From NCBI RefSeq assembly GCF_042453785.1, contig NC_091671.1, positions 30,843,001 through 30,907,000 of the forward strand: a stretch of 64,000 nucleotides of DNA, given 5' to 3'. Position 1 is the first letter of the stretch. Each line of letters begins with the position of its first letter. The translations under genes were made by a program, and so were the position numbers. This document shows positions 8,724 through 19,429 of this stretch, in pieces. The stretch is from Malus domestica (Eukaryota; Streptophyta; Magnoliopsida; Rosales; Rosaceae). The notes beneath the pieces are model-generated. The model was given only the letters and a program-made list of their open reading frames with translations, was not told where the DNA came from and did no database searches.

Positions 8724-11020
8724 ATGCACGATTTTTGCTTCACGATCCCTTACGGGTTGGTGCTGATTGGCGGAGGAGTTTTTGGATATTTCAAGAAGGG
8801 GAGCACGGCTTCTTTGGCTGGGGGCGCGGGCATCGGATTGCTCCTCACTCTTGCTGGATATATCAGTCTCAAAGCCTTCGAGAAGAAGAAGAACTCGTAT
8901 CCTGCTTTGATTCTCGAAACGGGTACGATTTATTGGTTTTTTTTATTTTTTTATTTTTATTTTTAGTTTTAATGGTGTGGATCCCAGATTTGAAATGATA
9001 CTTTACTGAGATCATAGGAAGTTAAAAGGGGAAATAAGTAAAAATAAAAAACCAAATCAGAATCCGGATCTTTGTTTGTTGAGATAAAAACATCATGGGA
9101 TCACAAAGTAGGTAACTTTTATGTAGTTTATTTATTTGATTGCAGTAACTTTGCAGATGTTTATGTTTGAAAGCTGACTTCTTTTTTGAGGTTGTTTTGT
9201 TCCCTCTAGTAATCTGGATTCTGGAGGCGTTGTGTTTGTTTCCCGTTAAAACTGTTTCTAGGTTTGTAGTTTTAGCTTCGGTTTCTGTTTGTCGTTATGG
9301 AGAAGAACTTACATACAACTCATAGGCTAAGGTAACGGTATCCCGAATCAGTCACGCTATGCCGTGTGAGCAAGTTAAACACATGGTGACTGGTGATAGG
9401 CTTGGGATATCGTCACCTTAGAGTAATGCTAGAAATGCCAATGTAAAAATCCCAAAGCTTTGGTTCTCCACTGATGTCGAAGTACGCTATTTCTTTATGT
9501 CTAGGCTCATTCCAAGCAAGGTTTATTTATGTCATAGAACTAAACAGTTATGCCTTGGTCAATGCAATATGATTCGACCATGGTACGGCAATTTGAACGA
9601 AGTGGTTTTAGGTGTAATGTGCTCAGTGATCGCCTATCAAAATTTCAAGAATTTTAAGAATTGAAGAGATTAAGAAAGATGGTTTTGTATAAGGTCGCAT
9701 TCGTTGTTTTTCTAGTCCTTTTTTCTGTTTTCATGTTCTGCTTCTGTTACATTGATGCTCAATCTGTGTGAGTCGTTGTTTTGGAACTAATTGATGCGCC
9801 TTGTAACAGTTTGTGCTGCCCTACTTACGTGGGTCATGGGACAGCGCTATCTGCATACTTTTAAGATCATGCCAGCTGGTGTTGTTGCCGGTATCAGGTG
9901 AGTTCAGATTAAATCTGCCTTTTTATGTGTTTCTCATGCTTCAGTTTGCTGGATTTTTATCTATCAATTATTTACTAGTGCACAGGAGCGTTTCCAAATT
10001 TTGTGTGTCATCAGTCTGTCAGGTGTTAGAAGTAACCTTATGCATCCGGTATGACTTTTATTTGTTGCATATGACTTCTTTCCTTCATTGACTCCCTTGT
10101 TTTTTATTTCCAACGAGTAAATTCCATTCCCGATGCATGAATATCTTATTTTCGTCCCTAGCTGGCATTAGCATAGAGTAAATGAACAAATGTACCTTTT
10201 TAATTTACTGGGATTAATCAGTTTGTGCACTGGAGGCATGGGGAACATGTGTCGATGTGGTCAGTGGTTTGTGGATAGTTAGTTCTTTCAAAGATTAGCA
10301 GATGTTATATATGGTTGTCTTTCGAGAATGGCCTATCTATAGCCCTTCAAATTTTATCGACGTCACTTTTTGGTGAAACTTGACTCAGTTGAATTTTCAT
10401 CCAAATTCAAATCACACACTTGGATATCATATTTTCCGGTCAATCCACCCAATCATGTGTCCCCCCACTCACTGAACGAGTGAAGCTCTCCTGAATCATA
10501 TTTTCTGTTGAAACTGTTTTAGCGCTGTACAATCAGTGCTATCGGAATATCATACTTGAATGATTAACCTTTTTCTGTCTTCCCGCATTCTCTGCTATCT
10601 GTGGTCTCTGCAGAATAGGAGGGGTAAAAGAAGTCGATTAGGAAATGGGAGAGTAATGAGAGCTGGAGTGGAATCTAATTCTCAATCCTGTAACCCTGTT
10701 ATATGATTGGGCATAAAGGAGGGAAGGCGATGCGCCTCTATCAGATTATAAAGTCACATGTGGTTATCGTTTTGCAGTAATCGTATAGCGTTTCTATCAT
10801 TGTCATGAATCCTAATTGTGGACTCTAATTTACCTATGATTAAAACCTTTAATTGGAGATCCTAACAGTTTCAATTATTCATAGATCTTCCTTTGTAACA
10901 GGATATATTCGAAGATTTTGACTCTAAACTACTCCATTTTGTTGCAGCGTTGTCATGACTGGATTTTATGTGTACAAAATTGCAACGGGTGGAAACCATA
11001 TTCCGGCCAAGACCAAGTAA
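8724..11020 (+). CDS. TMEM14/FAX-family fatty-acid exporter (FAX5/6/7-like)
   Basis: The TMEM14/FATTY ACID EXPORT family moves free fatty acids across plastid or ER membranes; short members without a transit peptide belong to the ER group. Three exons join in phase: 8724-8922, 9810-9897 and 10,948-11,020, giving 119 residues. ATG 8724 starts MHDFCFTIPYGLVLIGGG, the usual TMEM14 N-terminus; an upstream in-frame TTG is ignored. Hydrophobic segments lie at about residues 5-24, 31-47, 67-80 and 88-106, with FKKGSTASLAGG between the first two and a Lys-rich end (PAKTK). Donors GTACG and GTGAG and acceptors CAG are canonical. Length and exon layout match a complete gene. Intron 1 holds a hairpin repeat. 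The proximal promoter is squeezed between the start codon and the MITE ending at 8560. Confidence 0.92.
9326..9421. repeat. Imperfect 96-bp hairpin in FAX intron 1
   Basis: The left arm starts CTAAGGTAACGGTATCCC and the right arm ends GGGATATCGTCACCTTAG, so they pair over about 35 bases with GTCAC/GTGAC at the inner side. The size fits a small MITE or a foldback precursor; nothing distinguishes these from the sequence alone. Confidence 0.6.
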
Positions 11021-12085
11021 TGGTATTTGAGGACTTACTGCCAAAACTTATAAGCTGACATATTTAAATTACACCCTTCCACTTCCACATGCCCATATTT
11101 GATGTTACCAAGCTGTTTGTCAATCCAATATCACTAGATACTGTGCTATCAGGTGTGTCAGTGTGTGTACAAAACGAAAGACTCGTCTGAAATTTGTCGA
11201 AATCTTGTTTCATTCATTGCCTCGTCCTTTGTTTACCGTACTTTTAATCGAATCAAGTGTAATAGACCCTTTGATTTCTTTGTTTAGCCAACTCTTGTTT
11301 AATGGTCGAGGGGAACAGCCTTCAGTGCATGGGATTATAACCCTAGTTTCTCATGAATTGAGGTAAAATTCTGCTTGTTTGAAAACAGGAATTAGATGGA
11401 TGCAAGACTTTATTTCAATGGGAACCTCAAATGAGTCCTAATTTTACTTGGGCCTCGTTTGGTGCCGAGGATTGAATTAGATTCACTGTATGGATTAGCC
11501 ATGAAGGAAACTTTTCTCTTCCACCGTAGTAGGAGGATTGGAAGCAGTCCTTTTGGCCATACTCTTCAAGGAATGAGCCTAGATTCTGTAAACCATTGTT
11601 TGACATTAACTAAACTCGTCCCTTGCCTCGCGCATGCCAACTTATGGTTGGAAAAACACAACTCTCTTGCAAATTCTACTATGCTCTGGTGTATAATATA
11701 CACCTAATGAACAAAAGGGTGGATGTGCGGCCAAGAATCTAAAGAGCAAGGGCGGCTAAGGACCCGATGAATACAATACAGTGGTGCATACTGCAAGACC
11801 TTTGCATTCTTTGCACAACGTCATCTCTTCTCATTAAATACTTGTTCCAACAATGTTGTGGCTCCCAATTACAGAGAAGAAGAAAAAACACATTCTGGAA
11901 AATGAAGAGCTGACCCTTTTGCATTAAAATTCGTAGTCCATTTATCATCTACATTGTACAACATATTTACAGCTTCCCCATCTTTCATGCCTACGTATCC
12001 AACCGTAAAATTATGCTAAAATCAACAGAAACGTGAATAACTTCGACCATGGGTGTAACAAATGTAAACGCAACAAAGTCAGGAC
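11021..12085. other. Convergent intergenic region between the FAX and NlpC/P60-like genes
   Basis: Holds the 3' flanks of two convergent genes. A phrase 'GGGCCTCGTTTGGTGCCGAG' at about 11,451 resembles one end of a Rosaceae MITE, but no partner end was found. No gene was recognised. Confidence 0.4.
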
Positions 12086-15000
12086 TTAGCAATTCTGCAA
12101 CCGGGAGTACTTGGGGGGCAGTGATGGGCACCTTTCGTTCATATGGGGGTACGTTTCCATGGTGTTGTATAAGGGTAATTCCATTCGATACTTCCCTTTA
12201 ATTTGACAGAAAGGAAGCTTCACGGTGTCACCATCATTGCACCACTTTGGCAGGCGGCTTGAATTATTTTCAAAGAACTTGAGCATGTAAGCATCTTTTA
12301 TCTGCATTAATGACAGAAAAAAAAGGTATAATTAATACGAATCAACATATAAATTCCTTATGAGACAACTTCGTTACAAAGTAACAGAATCGAGAAATAC
12401 TTTCTGATCAAGAGCTACATTAATCTAACAATTTCCTTGTTTATTTTGTAATTGTTACAACACTATCCAGTTATTAAGTAGAAACATTACTACTTCATCA
12501 ATTCATGTTGAAGAGGAAACAAAAGATATTTGTCATTCATCTTGTGTCTCCCCAGAACTAGTATCAATTCTCCCCCTTTCGAGATTGTGCTTTAATTTTG
12601 GAGATGATGCAAAAAGGTGGCCCGGTTATTCAAAGCAAACAGATTAAATTTTGTTCACTATAAACTCACCGTAAATTCAGTGACCTGTATAGAGCTTGCA
12701 ATTGGACCAAACAGTCCTGCCTCCTTATACATTTCAAGAATGAAGGCCACACACGATGTTGACTTCCCATCACTGTATTCCCAATCATCCTGTTCGGGAA
12801 TTGTCAGCAGTTGGTCAAAAGATGATCCTCTCTTTTCAACTTCAACTAGAATATCCGGAAAAGTAAGGTTCTGCATGAAATACAAAGGGTACATCAGAAA
12901 CTCAAATGGATATTAATGACTCAACGATATTGATTAAAAAATGAAAATCTTGACCAATTGATATTGCACGTTCAAACACCTGTGTTCCAAGTCTCTTGTT
13001 CAAGGCTTCGTTCCACATGTTCGCAGCATATGCAGGCTGTATTTGATTCCAAACAGTCATAACAGATGCAACCTGCATAACCATAAAGCTAACGATCAGG
13101 AAAATGTTTAAGGTTTAAGAAAACTTATTGAAGCTCACAGAAGCATCAGCAGAGAGAGGGAGAGTTGCCTCACAAATCACTTTGAACCTAAACAAAGCAT
13201 TTCTTTATATCTTCTGTTCCAGTAAAAGAACCCACTACTTATAACCCTATTGGAAATGTTTTAGTTAGAAGGAATTTCTACCTTTATCCTCATCATAGAC
13301 CCCTTTTAGTCCACTATGAAACAGTCATTATTTCTGCATCAGCACTATGATATACATACCCATCATGTTTATAGAGTTGTTGTGTGAAAGCCAGAAGTTA
13401 ATGATCATAAAGAGAAAGATTGGGGTAAAGCACCTAATAGTTAGCTTTTCACGTCCTCTATTGAATCCCAGGCCTCAACCCATACAGGTAACAGAAACTA
13501 CCAAGTTCAATAATAACTAAACCAGAACTAAATAATCAAACAGAAATACTAAGGGAAGTAGTTACGATTGTAGCATTTACTAATACTGTAAACTTAGCCA
13601 CATAATGAAATATTAAATGTAGTAAAGATATGATACCACGTGAGCATCCAAAGGGGGTGGATAGTTGTCTTCTATAGTATCTATCCAGCTGAATATCAAG
13701 TTATGAAAACCATAAGGTTGACCTTCCATGCTCCTTGCATACTCCCAGGCAGCAGTCTCATTGAACTTAGCTCGTATATCAGGATGCAAGGGAAGCAATG
13801 CAATATGGGGATTGGAATCATCTTTATTTAGCTCAAATTCCCACCATTCATCCCATGGAAGCACAGCAATAATATCTTCCCCCTAGAATATGGAAGGAAA
13901 AAGCACCTTCAACATTAACTTCTTGAGAAGCACCACTTATAACATTAACATCAGATTGTATTATATAGAATACTAGAAGAAAAATACTAAAATTTTAAAA
14001 ATAAAAAAAGTTGACCTGCAAATTCCTGTGCATTAATTGGAAATGAACCTCCAAACCAAAGCCTTATTCTTGAGCGAGAGAATGTGCCACCAGGCCCAAG
14101 GTAAAACAGATGTATAATACGATACAATATTTTACAAACTTGTACTCACCTTCTCATTTTCGTGTCCTGATTCACCAACCCATAGCTTTCCTTCAGAATC
14201 CTTTAAACAAACAGCAGAATGACCAGCATAAGCTCCACTCACCCACTTTTCTAGAGTCTCAAATCCACCCCACCGTCCACGAATCTTAGATATTGCTAGG
14301 AAATCTCCAGAGTGAATATCATCAACGCTAATATTTGTTACCCAAGGTTGAGGACGCTGATCAAAGGAAGCACCCATGTGCTTCTCAAGAAACCCAATAT
14401 TAGAGTTCTCACCCCATCCGGTATTCGTAAACAAGGGGAAGACATCCCACAACGCTTGAAGGGTGCCTAACATCCCTGCTTGCATAAGGAAAATAGAAAC
14501 TCCCCTGTTTTTCACCTGAAAAGGTAAGATTATAGACCAAATTAATCCCAACTTTTCCTTTCAAAGCAAATCAAAATATCAAATAATAACTGAATACTAG
14601 AAAGTGGCAACTCACATATTCAAACTCATCTTTTCCTTGCCACTCTTTAAACTCAAGTGTATGCTCCCGAGACAGTAAATAGTAATCCCATGTGACAGTG
14701 TATGGAGTTGCAAAGACGTAAATATCCATACACGTCCAACTGTGAGGCTTACTAACCTGCGCACAAACAGATTCAGTTTTTAATCGTTATAATACAAATC
14801 AGGTATTTTCTCTACTTTAGTAATCAAAGAATAATAAGAAGTTCAAGTTCATAAATATGAAATTAATGACACCTATATCGACACACCTGATAGGCTGATA
14901 CCTATTACCTGAACATTCCAAAAAATTAAGCCAACATGAAATGTTTTGGATCATAAAACCCAAAAAACAATCTAAAGAAATACAAGAAGCTCAACTCAAA

Positions 15001-15855
15001 AATGTAATTAACACCTCAGGTCCGTTTGAGAATCATTTCAGTTTTCAGTTTCCAACTTTTAAATTTTAGTTTCTAGTTTCAGTTTTCATTTATACAGTGA
15101 AAATGAAACCGAAAACTGCAATCGAAATGGTTATCAAACGGCCCTTACCATCCAACTTCCCCAACTCTGATATTCTAGAATATCCAATAAACTTACCAAT
15201 TGATTCAACCTAAGAAAAAACCAACAGTAAACCCACAAGCCTAAGCTCCCACTAAACAGTCAACAACTCCAATAACTCACAAACCCAATTATCCAAATGT
15301 ATACTAATTACCAACAAAAAACATCTAAAATCCCTCAGAAAAACCACAAGTTAGTCATTTTCGAAACAAGAAAGTAGAAACCCTCTTAAAAAAATCAAAT
15401 TTAATGTCCTGGTAACCAAAACTTCAAATTTCCACAAACCCAGCTAAAGAATCTCAATACCCAATCATCCAAATACTCAAAAACTACAAATTTCCAAAAA
15501 CCCAACTCCAAAATGTAATTTAATAAAAGCCCAAAAATTGATCCGAGACCTTGAGATGAAGAGTTCCGCCGCCAAATTCGCTGCCAGTCTTGTTGTGGAA
15601 CTCCATCCAAGCTGTGTTCTGGTAAAAACACGCGCCTTTCCACTCGAAACTGTCGTTCGGAGACGACGCCGAGCCGACGAAGGTGGGCAGGAGATCGACC
15701 GCGCCGTGCAGAGAGTTGAGGATTGGCCATGAAATCTGTCTGGGCAAGAGAGGAAGGACGTCGCGGGGGTGAAATGGTAATTTGACGGAGTGCACGGAGA
15801 GAAAAGTAAGGGTGGTTACAGCGGCTGCGAACAGTAGAGAGGGAGAGGAAGCCAT
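12086..15855 (-). CDS. Conserved plant secretory protein, probable permuted NlpC/P60 (papain-like) fold
   Basis: Seven exons join in phase 0: 15855-15550, 14756-14616, 14515-14150, 13882-13637, 13072-12980, 12870-12670 and 12301-12086, giving 522 residues. ATG 15855 starts a hydrophobic signal peptide (residues 1 to about 24, ending FLSVHSV). I recognise it as an uncharacterised conserved plant family; from memory At4g27020 and At5g54870 are relatives and an old label 'inositol-trisphosphate phosphatase' has no visible support. Motifs suggest a permuted NlpC/P60 enzyme: HSGDFLAISK, then AYAGHSAVCLKDSEGKLWVGESG with the candidate catalytic His, then GKSTSCVAFILEMYKEAGLFG near the C-terminus with the candidate Cys. 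This His-before-Cys order, with Cys starting a helix ending YKEAG, recalls YiiX-like members. Family membership is certain; the fold and any catalysis are inference. It sits tail to tail with the FAX gene. Confidence 0.9.
15017..15147. mobile_element. Small MITE in intron 1 of the NlpC/P60-like gene
   Basis: Left end GGTCCGTTTGAGAATCATTT and right end (minus strand) GGGCCGTTTGATAACCATTT are inverted copies around 130 bases of TTTTCAGTTT-rich sequence. No clear target duplication was seen. It leaves the splice sites untouched. Confidence 0.65.
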
Positions 15856-16052
15856 GGCTCTCTCTCTCTGTTAGAGGAGAGAGATCCCTGAGGTAGTTGA
15901 ACCTGAACCCGTTCCGTTTGAGAGAGAAACGGTTTCTACACATTGATTTCGTATCACCATTTCCAACGACCAGTTTGTTTTGTTTTTATATTTATTTTGT
16001 CCTTTTTGATAGATTGTTTACCCAAGCCCTCTATTTTGATCTAACTTTGACC

Positions 16053-16423
16053 TAGTTTGGGAGTGAGGTGCTTAAACAAAAAGCACCCATGAAAAAAAGC
16101 TGTGAGGGTTTTAGGTGTTTGGTAAATTGAAAAAAAATGGCTTATTTTGGAAGCTGCTGTGAGAATAAACTGAAATCAAAGGAAAAAGCTGAAGCTGCAA
16201 AGCTTTGGAAAACTGACTTTTTTTCAAAGCACACGGAGCTACAATGCTTCTTTAATGAAAATACCCACTATTAGACTGTTTTTTTTTCTTTTTCCAAAAG
16301 CACTTTTACAAAAAAGTTTACCAAACACTCTGCTGATTTATTTCACAGCCGCTTATTCTCACAGCACAGCCGCTTATTCTCAGAGCAGCTTTTTTTCAAA
16401 GCACAGCAATACCAAACCAGCCC
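16053..16423. mobile_element. MITE with GTTTGG ends and AAAAGC-rich interior
   Basis: The left end GTTTGGGAGTGAGGTGCTT and the right end, read on the minus strand, GGTTTGGTATTGCTGTGCTT are imperfect inverted copies. The inside repeats AAAGCTG and CACAGCCGCTTATTCTCA. A non-coding hAT-like MITE is likely; the class is inferred. Confidence 0.6.
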
Positions 16424-16539
16424 TTTATCTCCTATAACTCAAAATCACCATTTTATTTTCTAAAACTCAAAATTTATCTACTTTGACTTGTGGATTTTCT
16501 CTTATCCCTGAAATTTATAAGTCATCTCTTAAAACATAT

Positions 16540-16607
16540 GTCGAATTGAATGATCATTGCTCCAATTATGTTAAAGTTAAAGGACCATTGCTACAATTTA
16601 CTCTATG
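16540..16607. repeat. Fragment of the Mutator-type MITE family seen at 8094-8560
   Basis: Contains 'TTGCTCCAATTATGTTAAAG' and 'GGACCATTGCTACAATTTAC', matching the right arm of the 8094-8560 element. The left arm is absent or decayed. Confidence 0.6.
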
Positions 16608-17709
16608 TTCATTTGAATTGGACATGAATATTAACCATTATGTGGTGATATTACGAATCAGATATGAATTTCGAACCTTAAATATGTGTTTCCAAAATTA
16701 TTATAAATTCAAAATATTATGAGTTTCCAAGCCACTCCAAGTCCGCCTATAATCCAAGCGAGGACACCAAACGTGTCAAAAAGTGATATTACTTAAATTG
16801 GGTTCTACTGAGCTTATACAAACCATCTTAAGTAAATTCGTGCAATTAAAATGATGTTGTGAATAGGGTTGTCTTCTTTCTTGTGCGAGGCTAGCCCTGC
16901 AACAAAATATTTCTAAATTCCAGCTTTTACATATAAGTCCGCATTGCTCCCGTCCATCCTCGTCCCGCCTAACTCCGCCTAAAAATTGGGGGCCCTTCCG
17001 AAGTGGGGCCCTAGGCGGGCGCCTACTCCGGCTACCATTAGGGCCGGCTCTGCTTATACTAGTGCCCTAACTAAATTTGTATATTAATTTGCTATTGAGC
17101 TGCGATTAAGAAGAATGAAACATGAAATGCTCAAGTTCCAAAACATGAAATATTGTGGCTTGAATTGAATGTAATACATTTTACTTTTGTATTCCTATTC
17201 TTTCTGGTTGTTTATGATAATATCAATTGACGAGCAAATTTTATATTATATATTTAACCTTATTCTTAGTATATTTTGTTTATTATTTTCGAAGAATTTT
17301 GATATTTTAAATTGTATTTTCATATAGAACTTTCGACTTCCTTTGGAGTAAAACGTGTTCAAATAGATGAATTTTGGAGTAATTCTAGTTAAAGGATGTT
17401 TGTGAGTCGATTAGCTTGATCGTGTCAAAATATCAGATTTTTCCACCAAGCGATTATTTTCTGGCAATAGAATAAAGGTTTAGTGCGTGATGCTGGAAAA
17501 GTGACGTTTTGGGCTTGATTGCGAGTTTTGGAGCCCAAGATGACCTATTTTGGATTCAATCCCTTCTGGAGATGTGTTCAGAATGTTCCGATCTTTAAAA
17601 AAAGTTGTCATGGGCCGGATTTGGAAGAGATTTGAGGCTAAAACGTGGCTGGACAGTTCCTTGGCAGATTCTCCTAGCTTAATTAGGACTTTATTTTCTA
17701 GTATATTTT

Positions 17710-18738
17710 ATTAGGGACACTTTAGATGCGGTCCCTAATTATCAATATTCTTTAACTGAAACCTTGTTGGTTTTCAATTTTTTATCGAAGTCCCTGTAAC
17801 TAATGTGATAATGTATTTCTATGAAGGTTACTATATTTTTTAAATTAAAAATTGAAATTTATAGTTGTTTATATTAATGAGATTTTAAATAAAAAAACCC
17901 ATAATTTGTGGAATTAAAATTAAATACTAAAACAAAAATTATACACTTCAATATATTGTGTGTGTGTGTGTGTAACCATGGTACATTCATCAAAATTAAC
18001 AAAAAAATTATTGTACCAAGATATGGGTACATTCTTCAAAACCACACAAAAAATAATAGATATTAGGCTTAATAACATTAGTAAATTTCTTTGATTAAAC
18101 TTGACATGGATATATTCTTAAATCAAGAAAAAGAATGTACCCATATAAGTTTAAAAATGGATTAGAAAAAATTGAATAGATTTTATATAAAAAAAGGTAC
18201 ATTTTACATACAACAAATTGGTATATTTAAGAATGGGTACATTTTTTTTTAACAAACGATATTATCTACACTATGGGGGAGGGGGTGGGCTTTACCTCAC
18301 AATAGGCTAACAATAGTGGTTTAAAGCCTTTAGCGAGAATCGAACCTAAGACCTCTCACTTACAAGTGAAAAGGAATATAATTTCACCGTAGTACCAAGT
18401 GTCAGGATGGATACATTTTAAGATTAAAAGTTTGAAAAATTGCATGAATGGGTACATATAAGATTAAAAAATTGAAAACCTTTTTATAAAAAATTAAGGG
18501 GTACAAACTTATTCATTTTTTTTTTTGAAAATGTTTTGAATTGAAAATTAGTTAGGAGTTTAATAAAGATGTGAGTATTAAAGTCTTAAATCAATTATTA
18601 ATTTTTATTTTAAATTATGTAATTGACATGTAAATTCATTATTGCATTAATGCTAGAGACTTTGATCAAAATCTAAAAACTAATAAGGTTTCAGTCAATG
18701 AATATTAGTAATTAGGGATCAGATATTAATTTTTCTAT
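17710..18738. mobile_element. 1-kb foldback element with about 100-bp inverted ends
   Basis: The left end runs GGTCCCTAATTATCAATATTC, ACTGAAACCTTGTTGGTTTT and then GAAGTCCCTG. The reverse complement of the right end runs GATCCCTAATTACTAATATTC, ACTGAAACCTTATTAGTTTT and then AAAGTCTCTA. The interior repeats 'GGGTACATT' and contains a SINE-like insert at about 18,290. No coding sequence. Confidence 0.7.
18290..18415 (-). repeat. SINE-like tRNA-derived repeat nested in the foldback
   Basis: On the minus strand it reads CACTTGTAAGTGAGAGGTC followed by the B-box-like GGTTCGATTCTCG, then AAACCACTATTGTTAGCC. It is the clearest copy of the family also seen at 1325-1480. Confidence 0.5.
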
Positions 18739-19429
18739 TTTATTATTATTTGGTTTCCTAGTTGGAACAAAAGACTTTTTATTAGGGATTATCGTATAAC
18801 TTATGGCGAGCAATATAAGCCTTGGTCAACCCTAGTTTTTACTTCTTTCATGCGACTTTGAAGATTTTAAGATTTTTACTTTAAGGTGTTTTCAATCTTT
18901 TTCTTCATAATAATATTTTCTTTGATTTTAATTATGAATATGCGTAACTAATCTATTTTGCTAGGGCGAAGCCTTGAGTCTTAGCATGAATATATAATTT
19001 TTATTTGATTGCTTATGATTGATTGCATGTATACTTTGAATTATTAATCATTGTGCTTAAACTATCTAATTGTCTTAATGCTCGATCACTATTAGGATCT
19101 TTAGAAAAGTAATTTGATGCAATTTTGGTCGGAAGGTTCCCTGAAATTGACGCTAGCCTCTTGTGGTTGATAATTGTAATCTCGCTTAAGATGAACACTG
19201 CGTCTTAAAGGTTGCATGGTTTTTCAAAGGGTTTTCACAAAACATAATGAGTCTCTCATGTTCATATTTGATCTGAACGTCCAGACGGATTGCATGTTAG
19301 ATATACTTTCTATGTTGGAGGTTCCAAGTAGAATATATATTAGGAAAACCTAACATTCAAAGTGGCATGTGTAAATCATAAGTAATTGGTAAAAATACAT
19401 AGGATTGCTAGGTGTTGGTGGAACCCTAG

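Noticed and set aside
12086-15855. Annotation as inositol-trisphosphate 5-phosphatase
   Set aside because: None of the signature motifs of that phosphatase family is visible; the label seems to be an inherited misannotation.
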